From: an uncultured Erysipelotrichaceae bacterium
GTDB taxonomy: Bacteria; Bacillota_I; Bacilli_A; Erysipelotrichales; Erysipelotrichaceae
Reading direction: 5' to 3'
NCBI GenBank assembly: GCA_903789495.1
Contig: CAIFEQ010000001.1
Location: forward strand, 122,559-186,558
Length of the DNA: 64,000 nt
Positions 1 through 9,527 of the stretch are shown here, one piece after another. Every line of letters starts with the position of its first letter. Position 1 is the stretch's first letter. Under the pieces are notes generated by a model, which made no database searches, was not told the DNA's origin, and saw only the letters and a program-made list of their open reading frames with translations. A program made the translations under genes and the position numbers.

Positions 1-1511
1 GCCATGGAGTCAATGATGCGGGCAAAGGATTCATAGGTGCAGAAGAAGCCATGCCGCCCGGTGAGCAGATAGCCTTCCAGCCAGCCCTCGCACATATGTT
101 CCGACAGCATCGAGTCCATGACCCGGCCATAGGGATCCAGATGGTCATCTGTTTCCGTCCGGGCCGCGTTCCAGTCCCGGTTCTCGACTTCAAAGACAGC
201 ACCCAGACGGTTGGAATTGGTCTCGTCCGGTCCGAAGATCCGGAAGTTCTTCGCTTCCTTGTTCAGGGTAAAGACATCCCGGACATACTTGCCCAGTTCG
301 ATCATGTCCTGCCCTTCCTTCGATCCGTGCTTCTCCCCGATGTCAAAGGCATAGGCCTTGAAGTCCGGCAGCCGCAGATCCCGCAGAAGCTTGCCGCCGT
401 TGGCATGCGGGTTGGCCCCGATGCGGCGGTCTCCCTGCGGCGCCAGTTCCCGCAGATCGGCGCGGAAGGTGCCGTGTTCGTCGAAGAGTTCTTCGGCATG
501 ATAGCTGCGCAGCCACTCCTCGAGGATGGCCAGGTGTTCCGGCTTGTCCATGGCAATCGGTACCTGATGGGACAGGAAATTGCCTTCGATCTTCTTGCCG
601 TCCACCACCTTCGGACCCGTCCAGCCCTTCGGGGTCCGCAGCACGATCATCGGCCAGACCGGCCGGGTCGTATCATGGGCCTCCCGGGCATGTTTCTGGA
701 TGGCCAGGATCGATTCGATGACCGTATCCATGGTCTCAGCCATCTTCCTGTGCATGGTCATCGGGTCATCCCCTTCGACGAAGTAGGGTTCCCAGCCGCA
801 GCCATGGAAGAAGTCCACCAGTTCCTGGTGAGACATTCTGGCAAAGATGGTCGGATTGGCGATCTTGAAGCCGTTCAGATGCAGGATCGGCAGAACCGCA
901 CCGTCACTGACCGGATTCAGGAACTTATTGCACTGCCAGGAAGTGGCCAGCGGCCCGGTTTCGGCTTCGCCGTCCCCGACCGTCACGGCGGCGATCAGAT
1001 CCGGGTTGTCAAAGACCGCCCCGAAGGCATGCACGATGCTGTAGCCCAGCTCGCCGCCTTCATTGATGGAGCCCGGTGTTTCCGGAGCACAGTGACTCGG
1101 CACGCCGCTGGGGAAGGAAAACTGCTTGAACAGTTTCTTCAGGCCCTCCTCATCCTGGCTGATATTGGGATAGATGTCGGTATAGGAACCGTCCAGATAG
1201 TCATTGGCAATGAAGAAATTGCCGCCATGTCCCGGTCCGGACAGCAGGATGAGATCGAGGTCATAGCGCTTGATGACCCGGTTGAGATGCACGAAGACAA
1301 AGTTCTGTCCCGGCACGGTACCCCAGTGGCCGACAATCTTCTTCTTGATGTCGCTCCACTGCAGGGGCCGCTTCAGCAGCGGATTATCCAGCAGATACAG
1401 CTGACAGGCCGACAGATAGTTGGCAGCCCGCCAGTAGGCATTCATTTTCTGAAGAAGATCCTCGGTGATCGGTCCCTTTTCCGGACAGGTCTTTAACGCA
1501 GAACTGGTCAT
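1..1511 (-). CDS. xfp: Phosphoketolase (xylulose-5-P/fructose-6-P), C-terminus beyond window
   Basis: This enzyme uses thiamine diphosphate and phosphate to cleave xylulose-5-P (and often fructose-6-P) into acetyl-phosphate plus an aldose phosphate, the key step of the cytosolic phosphoketolase pathway. About 503 N-terminal codons are present; the family is usually near 790, so the rest lies left of the window. Reading inward from [15 protein letters not shown] see [11 protein letters not shown], the [10 protein letters not shown] loop, the cofactor motif [14 protein letters not shown] and [12 protein letters not shown], all family signatures. The ATG at 1511 follows GGAAAGGAAG. A promoter lies at 1579-1608. 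The gene is monocistronic at its 5' end. Identification is secure; preference for xylulose-5-P over fructose-6-P cannot be told from sequence. Confidence 0.95.
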   Translation of the reverse strand, partial: MTSSALKTCPEKGPITEDLLQKMNAYWRAANYLSACQLYLLDNPLLKRPLQWSDIKKKIVGHWGTVPGQNFVFVHLNRVIKRYDLDLILLSGPGHGGNFFIANDYLDGSYTDIYPNISQDEEGLKKLFKQFSFPSGVPSHCAPETPGSINEGGELGYSIVHAFGAVFDNPDLIAAVTVGDGEAETGPLATSWQCNKFLNPVSDGAVLPILHLNGFKIANPTIFARMSHQELVDFFHGCGWEPYFVEGDDPMTMHRKMAETMDTVIESILAIQKHAREAHDTTRPVWPMIVLRTPKGWTGPKVVDGKKIEGNFLSHQVPIAMDKPEHLAILEEWLRSYHAEELFDEHGTFRADLRELAPQGDRRIGANPHANGGKLLRDLRLPDFKAYAFDIGEKHGSKEGQDMIELGKYVRDVFTLNKEAKNFRIFGPDETNSNRLGAVFEVENRDWNAARTETDDHLDPYGRVMDSMLSEHMCEGWLEGYLLTGRHGFFCTYESFARIIDSM

Positions 1512-1578
1512 ACTGGTCTTCCTTTCCAGCCGGAGCGTTTCTTCCGGCAGCAGGCAGAAAGCACTGCTCTGCACCTGC

Positions 1579-1608
1579 AATTTACAGTCAGGGAAAATCG
1601 TCTGTCAA
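1579..1608 (-). promoter_or_regulatory. Sigma-70-type promoter of the phosphoketolase gene
   Basis: On the minus strand a perfect -35 TTGACA (1603-1608) is followed after 18 bp by TAAATT (1579-1584), four of six matches to the -10 consensus. The inferred transcription start near 1572 gives a leader of about 60 nt before the ATG at 1511. No operator palindrome is obvious. Confidence 0.5.
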
Positions 1609-1663
1609 ATGTAAGGGGATTCATCCCCCGGATGCCGCTTTTCCGCTTCCGGAAAGCGCTTTT

Positions 1664-3985
1664 TTACAGCGCCTGCAGGCTGATCTGTTTGCCGCCCAGC
1701 AGTGCCGCGGTATCTTCCTGGCAGGTCATGTAGAGGATCTGGGTATGGCGGGCATAGTCCTGCAGCAGTCTGGCGGCGGCCTGCCGGCGCGGCTGATCCA
1801 TTTCCAGCAGATCATCGTCCAGGACCAGGAAGCTGTCGCCCGGTTCAGAGAAGTATTCCAGCAGAGCCAGCCGGAATGCAAGCATGACACTCTGCCGGGT
1901 GCCGCCGGACAGCAGCTCGGTCGGTATGGTATTGGGACCGGACTGCAGGCGCAGGGTCTCGTCTTCCACGGCCGCATGGACGCGCCCGCCGGTCAGGCTC
2001 TGCAGATTGGCATCAAACTTCTGCAGGAAGAGTCTGTAGCGTTCCTCCGGTCCCTGGGTATTCAGGCGTTCCAGATCCTGCTGAATGCGCAGGTAATTCT
2101 GATAGGTCTGCCGGTCTTCCTGCAGCTTCTGTTCAGCCTGCCGCAGACTGTCCTGCAGTTCGGATACATCCGCCTCGGTCGCTTCCAGTCCGGCCTTTTC
2201 GGAGGTCAGCTCCAGGATCTCCTTCCGCAGAGCCGTCAGGCGCTTGTCCAGATCGGCAGGCATGCTTTCCTGATTCTCCGGCAGACCATCCTGCAGTTCT
2301 TCTGCTTTCTGCTGTTCTTCCCGGATCTGCTTCTGCAGCTGCGCCGGATTCTGATACATGCTTTCATACTTTTCGATGGTTTTGGCACAGTAAACCAGCA
2401 GCCCGTCCAGGCTGGCCATGCCGGCCTGCCGCAGCAGCCGGGCGATCTGTTCGGCAAGATCCTGCGGAACCGGCAGACCGCGCAGCACCGGCAGGGTCTG
2501 CGCCTCGATGTCGGCCAGGGTACGCCCCTGCAGCAGCTGTTTCCGCTGGTTCTGCAGTACCGGAAGACGCGCGTTGACCTTCTGCAGCTGCTCCTTTTTC
2601 TGAACCAGCTCGGCTTCGCTCTGACAGCCATAGCGCTGCAGCAGCAGCGGGCATTCCTGCTCTGCCGAGGCAATTGCCTGTTCCAGTCCCTGAATATCCA
2701 GGTCTTTCGGCCTGACCGTCAGCCGGCCGGATGATGGCAGATCCACCTGCACATAGCCCTGCAGAATCTGGGTCACGCTGTCGTGTACCGTGTTGGAACC
2801 AAAGGCATCCCGGACGGCTGCCTGCTGCCCGGCCGGCAGGTGCATCTGCAGTTCCAGCTGGGTGGCCTTCAGCAGACTTTCAGCCTGAGCGGCCTCTGCC
2901 TTAAGGTGCTGATAGCGTTTCAGATCTTCAGACAGATTCTGATGTTTCTGACGGAACTGTTCGTCCTGCCGGATCTGCTCGGCCAGTTCATGAAGCTTCT
3001 GCAGAAGTTCCTGATGATCCTGCTGCAGTTTCCGGTTCTTCTGCTCCTCTGCGTATTCTTTCAGTTTCTGAGCCTGCTGCAGCAGGCTTTCCTGCTTCTG
3101 CCAGTCCGCGGCCGCTTCCTGCATGTCCTGCAGGGCTTTCCTGGCAGCATCAAGCAGCTGCCGCTGGTTCTCCAGCTGCCGGGCATCCTGCTGCAGGCGG
3201 CCCAGCCGTTCTTCCTCGGATGCGGCTTTCTGCAGTCTGCCTTCCAGCTCCTGAATCTCTTTTTCTCTGTCCTGAGCCTGCTTCAGTGCGGCCTCAGCCC
3301 TGTCGCGTTCCTGCCAGTCGAGAACCAGCAGGCCGGCTTTCTTCCAGAGCGCACCGGAAGATCTGCTTTCCGGTCTGCCGCGGTCCGGATCCCATTTTCC
3401 GCCGTATGCCGTGATTTTTTCCTGCAGCAGATTCTGCAGCTTTTCCGGCGCAATGCCCCCGGCAGCGGACAAAGCGGCCTGCCGTACCTTCTGGCGGGCT
3501 TCCGCGGTCTCCTCGTTTTCTTCGGCCGCAAAGAAATCAGCGCACCAGGCCAGAATCTGCTCTTCATTCTTCTGCTGGCCGAGAAACAGATTGCGGTAGA
3601 CGGCACTGCCATAACGGGTCAGTTCCGCCAGCTGCTGTTCTGCCTGTCCGCCGCTCAGATAATGCCCGGTCTGCTCATCGGTGAGCCGGATCGTGCCTTT
3701 CCTGCCGCTGCGCTCCCAGGTCTTTTCCAGCTTCCAGATCTTCTGACCGCTCTGAAAACGCACGGCCGCATCGACGGTATCAAAGCCGCCGGTCGGAAAC
3801 ATGCCGGCATCAACCTTTCTTTTCCCCCCTCGGACCGGAACGCAGAACAGCGCATACAGCATGCCGATGAGCGTACTCTTGCCGCTCTCATTCGGTCCGT
3901 AAACCACCGACAGACCATCGGGAAATTCCAGGTGCAGGTTCACCACGCCGGCAAACTGCCGGCAGCTGACAGAAAGAATCTTCAT
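1664..3985 (-). CDS. SbcC/YhaN-like AAA ATPase with coiled coil
   Basis: This 773-residue SMC/Rad50-like ATPase is probably the DNA-bridging subunit of an SbcCD-type (or Bacillus YhaO/YhaN-type) nuclease. The Walker A motif GPNESGKST sits at about residues 30-38. The middle, roughly 200-650, is Gln/Glu/Lys/Leu-rich coiled coil. The C-terminus carries the ABC signature LLSGGTRQ and a Walker B region, SFLVLDDDLLEMD. It lacks an evident CxxC zinc hook and is shorter than classical SbcC (about 1000 residues), which favours the YhaN branch. I place the start at 3985 (MKILSVSC), behind GGAGGGG and one base after the stop of the phosphoesterase gene. An upstream in-frame start exists but would lie inside that gene. 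The two are surely co-translated partners. Confidence 0.85.
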   Translation of the reverse strand: MKILSVSCRQFAGVVNLHLEFPDGLSVVYGPNESGKSTLIGMLYALFCVPVRGGKRKVDAGMFPTGGFDTVDAAVRFQSGQKIWKLEKTWERSGRKGTIRLTDEQTGHYLSGGQAEQQLAELTRYGSAVYRNLFLGQQKNEEQILAWCADFFAAEENEETAEARQKVRQAALSAAGGIAPEKLQNLLQEKITAYGGKWDPDRGRPESRSSGALWKKAGLLVLDWQERDRAEAALKQAQDREKEIQELEGRLQKAASEEERLGRLQQDARQLENQRQLLDAARKALQDMQEAAADWQKQESLLQQAQKLKEYAEEQKNRKLQQDHQELLQKLHELAEQIRQDEQFRQKHQNLSEDLKRYQHLKAEAAQAESLLKATQLELQMHLPAGQQAAVRDAFGSNTVHDSVTQILQGYVQVDLPSSGRLTVRPKDLDIQGLEQAIASAEQECPLLLQRYGCQSEAELVQKKEQLQKVNARLPVLQNQRKQLLQGRTLADIEAQTLPVLRGLPVPQDLAEQIARLLRQAGMASLDGLLVYCAKTIEKYESMYQNPAQLQKQIREEQQKAEELQDGLPENQESMPADLDKRLTALRKEILELTSEKAGLEATEADVSELQDSLRQAEQKLQEDRQTYQNYLRIQQDLERLNTQGPEERYRLFLQKFDANLQSLTGGRVHAAVEDETLRLQSGPNTIPTELLSGGTRQSVMLAFRLALLEYFSEPGDSFLVLDDDLLEMDQPRRQAAARLLQDYARHTQILYMTCQEDTAALLGGKQISLQAL

Positions 3986-3986
3986 C

Positions 3987-5111
3987 TTATTTCCCCTCCC
4001 GGCAGGCCTGCACCAGGTCATACGCCAGACTGAGCAGATCCGGATCATCCAGGTATCCCTTCAGCAGTCGGTTTTCCAGCGAACCCGGCAGGGTTTCCTG
4101 ATCGATCTGGGCGGCATCGATCTGCCGGTGCAGGGCCGCATCATCGATTTCCACGCTGACATAGCTGCTGCGCAGACTGTCGTAGAGATTTTCCCGGTTC
4201 TGATAATCTTCCCCGCTGACCGAGCCGGAAAGGCTCAGCCGCAGAGACGTCTCGGCCGGCTTCAGATCCTGCAGACCGTCTGCCAGGGCAGAAGCCAGGG
4301 AGACATCGGGTTTCAGGGTCAGAGACCGGCTGACAAAGTGCAGCACCGAAACCGCAAGCTTTTCTGCCGTGATCTGCTTCTGATCATCCACATCCAGCAG
4401 GAAGACGGAGCCGGGGGAGGAATCCGCGTGGTCGGTCTGCTGGTGTGTGCCGGCATTGAAGATCCTGCTCTTCAGCCGCTGCGGCTGATCAAAGGGCAGA
4501 TCCGGCCAGGGAATATGCGTATGACCGATCAGCCAGAGATCCACCGGAATCGCCTCCAGTTCCTGAAGACTCATCCGGTAATAGCGGTTCTCCAGATCGG
4601 CAGAGATGCCTGCCAGCGCCCCATGGGCCACGCCGATGTTCAGACAGGCCGGATCAAAGGTTTCCTGCCGCAGCCAGGCCAGACGGTTTTCTTCCGAGTG
4701 CCGGCTGGCGCAGACCGCCGGGTAGAACACGACCTGCCTTCCGGCAGCGGTTACCGGGTAAGGCCGTTCTTCGTTCAGCAGCAGGATCTGACTGCCGCAT
4801 TCTTTCTTAAAAGCCTGCCAGAACGGATCCTGGGCATCCGTACAGTAGTCGTGGTTGCCAGGCAGAACCGCCACAAGACAGGCCGCCTGGTTCAGCAGCG
4901 CACAGGTTTTCTTCATCAGTTCCCTGGCAACGCTGTGACTGTCAAAGAGATCCCCCGTGATGACGAGCAGATCACATTCCTTCTCTTCGCTCAGCCGCAG
5001 TATCTTTTCCAGGGCGGCGAATCTGGCCTCGGCATAGCGTTCCGCCAGCCGGGGCTCATATTTTCCATAGCTGCGGCCCAGATGCAGGTCGCCGGTTTCC
5101 ATGATCCGCAT
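3987..5111 (-). CDS. SbcD/YhaO-like DNA repair metallophosphoesterase
   Basis: This 374-residue calcineurin-like metallophosphoesterase is the likely nuclease subunit partnered with the following AAA ATPase in double-strand-end processing. Metal-binding motifs appear in family order: GDLHLGRSYG near the N-terminus, ITGDLFDSH, LPGNHDYCTD, and later IGHTHIPWP. An accessory C-terminal domain follows. The length matches YhaO/SbcD proteins. The ATG at 5111 lies 7 nt after GGAGGTGG, and a perfect TATAAT at 5133-5138 suggests a very short leader. The stop codon is one base before the ATPase start. The fold and pairing are clear; the choice between the SbcD and YhaO names is inference. Confidence 0.88.
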   Translation of the reverse strand: MRIMETGDLHLGRSYGKYEPRLAERYAEARFAALEKILRLSEEKECDLLVITGDLFDSHSVARELMKKTCALLNQAACLVAVLPGNHDYCTDAQDPFWQAFKKECGSQILLLNEERPYPVTAAGRQVVFYPAVCASRHSEENRLAWLRQETFDPACLNIGVAHGALAGISADLENRYYRMSLQELEAIPVDLWLIGHTHIPWPDLPFDQPQRLKSRIFNAGTHQQTDHADSSPGSVFLLDVDDQKQITAEKLAVSVLHFVSRSLTLKPDVSLASALADGLQDLKPAETSLRLSLSGSVSGEDYQNRENLYDSLRSSYVSVEIDDAALHRQIDAAQIDQETLPGSLENRLLKGYLDDPDLLSLAYDLVQACREGK

Positions 5112-5132
5112 ATTCCACCTCCGCTTTGTTTC

Positions 5133-5138
5133 ATTATA
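5133..5138 (-). promoter_or_regulatory. Candidate -10 hexamer for the nuclease operon
   Basis: The minus strand reads a perfect TATAAT 22 nt upstream of the phosphoesterase ATG. Transcription would begin near 5126, with a leader of about 15 nt carrying just the ribosome-binding site. No convincing -35 is present at 16-18 bp. Confidence 0.4.
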
Positions 5139-5154
5139 CGGGCAGGGCTGTCAG

Positions 5155-5186
5155 AAAAGACATCTGCCGAAGCACAGATGTCTGCT
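5155..5186 (-). terminator. Rho-independent terminator after the GT-C-like membrane gene
   Basis: A 9-bp perfect stem, AGACATCTG paired with CAGATGTCT around an 8-nt loop, is followed on the minus strand by TTTTCTG. It lies about 110 nt after the stop of the membrane-protein gene, which is transcribed toward it. Confidence 0.65.
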
Positions 5187-5292
5187 CAGACAGGCTGCCT
5201 GACCGTATTCCGGAACAATCTGATCCGCAGCGATGACAGGATCCTTTTGCCCCTGTTCTGGCTGCCTGTCTGAAAAGCACGCAGGGAAAGAC

Positions 5293-6867
5293 TTACGGCC
5301 TGGCTTTATGCACCGGCAGATGTCTGTGCAGAGCCTGCCAGCCGGCATGCAGGCCAAAGCAGGCAATGGTCAGGCCATACACCATGTAGGGCAGAATATA
5401 GCGGCTCTTGGCCTCCCAGATCATGCTGAAGAGGAAGCCGCCGAAAATCGTATAGGCCAGCACGGAATTCTGGCCGTCCTTTTTCCGCAGGGCCAGCACC
5501 CCGGCGGTCAGGGCCGGGTAGTAGAACAGTTCAAAACCCTTCAGGAACGACTGCAGCAGCCGTCTGAGCAGACCGTTCTGCAGCGATGCCACCAGGGCGG
5601 AACTCCCATTGCTGGTGTACAGCACCATCTGCAGGCACTCATAGGCCGGAGCATTCCACTGGGACTGGAACTTGAAGCGGATAAACATCCGGAACAGGTC
5701 CGGATTGGCTTTCCAGTCGGCGATGGACTTGTCCATGACTTCCAGACAGCGCTCCCGGATCAGATCCGGATCGCCGCCGCTGTTCCAGTAGACCTGCGCA
5801 TTGAACCCGTTATACCCGCCGCCCCTACCCTGCATGCCCATGGCAACATAGGCAATGGCCGGGATCGACGAAACCCCCTTCAGCGCCTCCCGGTATGGCA
5901 GCCGGATCAGCCAGTTCAGGCCCCAGATCAGAGCGGCCAGACAGCCAATCTGCAGCAGCCGGGAGCTCAGCCGGTACTTCCTGGAAAACAGAATGGCCAG
6001 CGCGAAGGCAATGGCCGGGATCAGGGCATTGTGCCGCAGACTGACCGCCAGGGCCAGAACAAAGAAGCTCAGAACATGTTTCGGAAAGGAAGAATCCAGG
6101 AACAGCGCCGCAGCGATCATGACCAGCGATGTCGACTGCAGGTCATTATAGAGATACGGCACATAGATCAGGATCGGCAGGGCCGTCAGGTACAGCGTTT
6201 CGTACCAGAGGGTCGTGTCTTCCGATTCCCAGATCTGCTGTACGATCCGGGCGCCGCACCAGCCGATGCCCAGTACCGCCAGAATGGCATTGAGGATCTG
6301 GAAAGACAGATAATTCCCGTCGCCGAACAGGAAAAACAGAACTCTCAGCAGGCTGACCATGCCGAGCTGATTCTGATGGGCTGCCAGATAGCCATAGCTG
6401 TGGACATCCAGGCTGGAATAATCCCCCTGGTTGATCTGGCTGGCACTGTCGGCCACCAGTTTCTGATCTGCCACCGGCGCATACTGCAGCAGGAAGATAA
6501 GGGCCAGGGACAGCACCAGCTCCACGCCGCAGACGGTCAGCACGGTCCTCTTCAGACCCAGATGCCGGTGCAGTTTCCGCAGCACCCAGGACAGGATTCC
6601 CGCGCCTGCCGTATACAGGATCAGGGAACGGATAAAGGAACCGGGATTCTCCGGAATCAGTTCCACCCCCTGCTCTTTGAGGTCAGAGAAGTTCACTGCC
6701 GTACTGCCCAGCGAACACAGAAAACAGAGCGCAGTAAAACAGGCAATCAGAATACCGACCCCGCGGACAACCGCATAGGGCTTTCCGATCTGCCTGCTGC
6801 TACTCTGTGCTGTCTGATTATCAGCCTGCAGGGTCTGCTCTCCCTGCTTTCCCCCTGTTTCCGGCAT
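5293..6867 (-). CDS. Polytopic membrane protein, probable GT-C-type glycosyltransferase
   Basis: This is a 524-residue protein with a soluble, Gln/Ser-rich N-terminus of about 30 residues and then roughly ten or more hydrophobic segments. I cannot name the family with certainty. Features that recall lipid-linked-sugar GT-C enzymes are an early extracytoplasmic loop with QGDYSSLDVHSYGYLAAHQ, the PYLYNDLQST segment, SLRHNALIPA, and a late EAKSRYILPYMVYG segment resembling the E-x-R-Y element of PMT/ArnT-like proteins. It would act at the cell surface on polysaccharide or teichoic-type polymers. It is monocistronic, divergent from the M20 gene, and ends at the terminator at 5155-5186. It could instead be a flippase or polymerase of unknown substrate. 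Confidence 0.7.
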   Translation of the reverse strand: MPETGGKQGEQTLQADNQTAQSSSRQIGKPYAVVRGVGILIACFTALCFLCSLGSTAVNFSDLKEQGVELIPENPGSFIRSLILYTAGAGILSWVLRKLHRHLGLKRTVLTVCGVELVLSLALIFLLQYAPVADQKLVADSASQINQGDYSSLDVHSYGYLAAHQNQLGMVSLLRVLFFLFGDGNYLSFQILNAILAVLGIGWCGARIVQQIWESEDTTLWYETLYLTALPILIYVPYLYNDLQSTSLVMIAAALFLDSSFPKHVLSFFVLALAVSLRHNALIPAIAFALAILFSRKYRLSSRLLQIGCLAALIWGLNWLIRLPYREALKGVSSIPAIAYVAMGMQGRGGGYNGFNAQVYWNSGGDPDLIRERCLEVMDKSIADWKANPDLFRMFIRFKFQSQWNAPAYECLQMVLYTSNGSSALVASLQNGLLRRLLQSFLKGFELFYYPALTAGVLALRKKDGQNSVLAYTIFGGFLFSMIWEAKSRYILPYMVYGLTIACFGLHAGWQALHRHLPVHKARP

Positions 6868-6990
6868 TCCCCAGTATTTTACTACAGATAAAGCCGTTCG
6901 GGCAGAAATTCAGACAATTCCGTGTCCGGAACACTGGCACAGACGCCCTGTCATTCAGTACCATAAGAAACAGAAGGAAAGGAATCGTTT

Positions 6991-8082
6991 ATGACAAGTA
7001 TCAGTGCACTCTGGCAGAACCTGCATGCCCATCCCGAGCCGGCCGGGCAGGAACACCAGACCAGAAAGATTCTGCAGGACTACCTGCGGCAGGAAAGCGA
7101 TCTGCAGCTGTTCGACCGGGGCAGCTGGTTCTACGGGATCCATGACGAACAGGCGGCGGAGACCATCGGGATCCGGGCCGATATGGATGCCATCTTCACT
7201 TCCCGGGGAACTCTGTTCCACGGCTGCGGACACGACGGGCATATGGCCATGGCCTGCGCCTGTGCCCACCGCATTGCCGGAAAGAAGATCGGCAGAAATG
7301 TCGTCTTCCTCTTTCAGCCGGCCGAAGAAAACGGTCAGGGCGCGGCCGAATGCCTGCCGCTGTTTGCGGAGCGCAGGATTGACCGGATGCTGGGGCTGCA
7401 TAACATCCCCGGCTATCCGCTCGGGCAGGTGCTGGTGACCCGGGGTACCTTTGCGGACGGTTCGCTGGGCCTGATCCTGCATCTGAAAGGAAAGCAGAGC
7501 CATGCGGCTTATCCGGAAGACGGCATCAATCCGGCTTTTGCGATCAGCCAGCTGGTCTGCCGTCTGCCGCAGATTCAAAGACTCATCTGTTTCGAACAGT
7601 TCCAGGAAACCACCGTGATCTACGTGCATGTCGGCGAGCCGAACTTCGGCATCAATGCCGGCGAAGGTGAAATCGGTCTGACCCTGCGGGCTCAGAAGAA
7701 CACCGATCTGAAGCGTCTGAAGGAAACGGTCATCCAGGAAATGAAAGAGGCCATCCTGGAGGCCTATGCGCCTGAGCAGGCTGCACAGGTGCAGCTGGAG
7801 ATCCGCGAACAGGATGTCTTCCCGGCTACGGAGACCCGGCCGGAAGATGACGCCCATGTCATGCAGATGCTGCAGCGGGATGGCTTTGATGCGGCGCTGC
7901 TGCCGGACCCGATGCGCTCGGCGGAGGATTTCGGCCACTACACCGCAAAGACAGAGACCTTCTTCTTCGGACTTGGCAGCGGGATAGAACAGCCCAACCT
8001 GCATACCGATCCCTATGTCTTTCCGACCGAGCTGCTGGAGAAAGGCGGGCAGGTCTGGGAAGAGATGCTGAAGATCTTCTGA
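6991..8082 (+). CDS. M20 family metallo-amidohydrolase
   Basis: This 363-residue zinc amidohydrolase belongs to the M20 family (amidohydrolase/hippurate hydrolase/N-acetyl-diaminopimelate deacetylase branch). It carries IRADMDAIF, then the metal-binding HGCGHDGH at about residues 77-84 and FQPAEENGQGA at about 109-119, with the catalytic Glu and a metal ligand. The dimerisation domain carries GKQSHAAYPEDGINPA, and the C-terminal metal His region follows near RSAEDFGHYT. The ATG at 6991 has AAGGAAAGGA upstream. It is cytosolic (no signal peptide) and is followed 66 nt later by a MATE gene on the same strand. The substrate (an N-acyl amino acid or peptide) is not readable from sequence. Confidence 0.88.
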   Translation: MTSISALWQNLHAHPEPAGQEHQTRKILQDYLRQESDLQLFDRGSWFYGIHDEQAAETIGIRADMDAIFTSRGTLFHGCGHDGHMAMACACAHRIAGKKIGRNVVFLFQPAEENGQGAAECLPLFAERRIDRMLGLHNIPGYPLGQVLVTRGTFADGSLGLILHLKGKQSHAAYPEDGINPAFAISQLVCRLPQIQRLICFEQFQETTVIYVHVGEPNFGINAGEGEIGLTLRAQKNTDLKRLKETVIQEMKEAILEAYAPEQAAQVQLEIREQDVFPATETRPEDDAHVMQMLQRDGFDAALLPDPMRSAEDFGHYTAKTETFFFGLGSGIEQPNLHTDPYVFPTELLEKGGQVWEEMLKIF

Positions 8083-8135
8083 ACCGCAGAAAGACAATCG
8101 CCGCGATCTGTTCTGTCTCAGCCGAGGCAAAGTTC

Positions 8136-8141
8136 TATAAT
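8136..8141 (+). promoter_or_regulatory. -10 TATAAT positioned for a leaderless MATE mRNA
   Basis: A perfect TATAAT ends 7 nt before the ATG at 8149, so the expected transcription start would be at or next to the A of the start codon. There is no Shine-Dalgarno sequence between them. The -35 region (8113-8118, CTGTCT) is poor. Confidence 0.45.
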
Positions 8142-8148
8142 AGACGGC

Positions 8149-9525
8149 ATGACAGCAGATCAGTATAAGGAACGTTATGAAAAAGAGAATATGTGGCATC
8201 TGCTGATGTCCATGTCTCTTCCCATGGTTGCCGCCCAGCTGGTCAACCTTCTCTACAGCGTCATTGACCGGGTCTACATCGGTCATATTCCCGGGGTCGG
8301 TACGACGGCCCTGGCAGGGGTCAGTCTCTGCAGTACGATGATCATTCTGGCTGCCGCCTTTGCGACGATCGTGTCCGGCGGCGGGGCTCCCCTGGCCAGC
8401 ATTGCCATGGGCCAGGGCAAGGAAAAGGATGCCGGTAAGATTCTGAATACCGGCTTCTGCCTGCTGGTGGTCTTTGCGGCCGCCATTACGGTGCTGGGCC
8501 TGCTCTTCATGACTCCCTTCCTGAGAGCCTGCGGGGCCAGTGATGCCACCCTGCCCTATGCCAGTGCCTACATGCGGATTTATCTGCTGGGCACGATCTT
8601 TGTCCAGCTGTCGCTGGGCTTATCGGCCTTTGTGACCGCCCAGGGACAGTCCCGGTATTCCTTCAAGGCTGTGACCATCGGCGCCGTCCTGAACATCGTA
8701 CTGGATCCTGTGTTCATCTTCACGCTGAACATGGGCGTCCGAGGTGCCGCGCTGGCGACGATTCTCTCGCAGGCCGTCAGTGCCGCCCTGATCGTGCGTT
8801 TTCTGACCTCAGCCCGGGCCAGTCTGCGGCTGCAGAAAGAAAAGATGCACCTGGATCGGAATATTGTCAGCCGGATCTTCAGTCTGGGCGTCTCCCCTTT
8901 TGTGATGGCCTCGACGGAAGCGGTACTGGGTTTCGTGCTCAACGGCCAGCTGGCCAGGTATGGTGATATCTATGTCAGTGCCCTGGCCATCATGCAGAGC
9001 GGGATGCAGATGATCAGCACGCCCCTGCAGGGCTTTGCCCAGGGCAGCACGCCGATCCTGTCCTATAACTACGGCCATGGCAATGCCCGGAGACTAAAGG
9101 AATGCTTCAGGTGCATGCTCATTGTCTGCTTTACGTTTAATCTGGCGATGACGATGTGGATGGTCTTCTGTCCCCGTCAGATTGCCTCCGTCTTCACGTC
9201 GGATACCGAACTGATCGATACGGTGGCACAGGTCATGCCGTACTTCATGGCCGGCATGAGCATCTTCGGCCTGCAGAGAGCCTGCCAGAATACCCTGGTG
9301 GCCACCAATCAGGCCAAAGTCTCGCTGTTCATTGCCTTCCTGCGCAAGATCTTCCTGCTGATCCCGCTGGTGTACATTCTCCAGCAGGTCATCACGCCGG
9401 GCTATCTGGGCGTCTATCTGGCGGAATCCATCGCCGATGCCACAGCAGCCATCTGCTGTGCCATCATCTTCGCCCGCCGCTTTCCGAAGATCCTGCGCTC
9501 CATGCCGCAGACCAGTGCTCAGTAA
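8149..9525 (+). CDS. MATE family efflux transporter
   Basis: This 458-residue, twelve-helix antiporter of the multidrug and toxin extrusion family exports cationic compounds using an ion gradient. Its first helix reads SLPMVAAQLVNLLYSVIDRVYIG, the MATE signature, and the second repeat carries FAQGSTPILSYNYGHGN. The protein is full length. The start chosen, MTADQYKERYEKENMW, gives the usual short cytosolic head; an internal Met at 8191 is an alternative. No ribosome-binding site precedes 8149, and a -10 element lies directly upstream. A terminator follows immediately (9528-9556). Confidence 0.92.
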   Translation: MTADQYKERYEKENMWHLLMSMSLPMVAAQLVNLLYSVIDRVYIGHIPGVGTTALAGVSLCSTMIILAAAFATIVSGGGAPLASIAMGQGKEKDAGKILNTGFCLLVVFAAAITVLGLLFMTPFLRACGASDATLPYASAYMRIYLLGTIFVQLSLGLSAFVTAQGQSRYSFKAVTIGAVLNIVLDPVFIFTLNMGVRGAALATILSQAVSAALIVRFLTSARASLRLQKEKMHLDRNIVSRIFSLGVSPFVMASTEAVLGFVLNGQLARYGDIYVSALAIMQSGMQMISTPLQGFAQGSTPILSYNYGHGNARRLKECFRCMLIVCFTFNLAMTMWMVFCPRQIASVFTSDTELIDTVAQVMPYFMAGMSIFGLQRACQNTLVATNQAKVSLFIAFLRKIFLLIPLVYILQQVITPGYLGVYLAESIADATAAICCAIIFARRFPKILRSMPQTSAQ

Positions 9526-9527
9526 AA

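Noticed and set aside
51-1496. Long plus-strand open frame opposite the phosphoketolase
   Set aside because: It is a shadow on the strand opposite a highly conserved gene, has no ribosome-binding site and encodes no recognisable domain.
1637-1660. Hairpin CGCTT/AAGCG followed by Ts near 1655
   Set aside because: The T run is on the plus strand, where no gene ends; in the direction of the neighbouring genes it has no T tail.
5233-6891. 552-codon plus-strand frame
   Set aside because: It is antisense to the membrane protein gene; its Gln/Arg-rich translation is what opposite-strand reading of hydrophobic codons gives.
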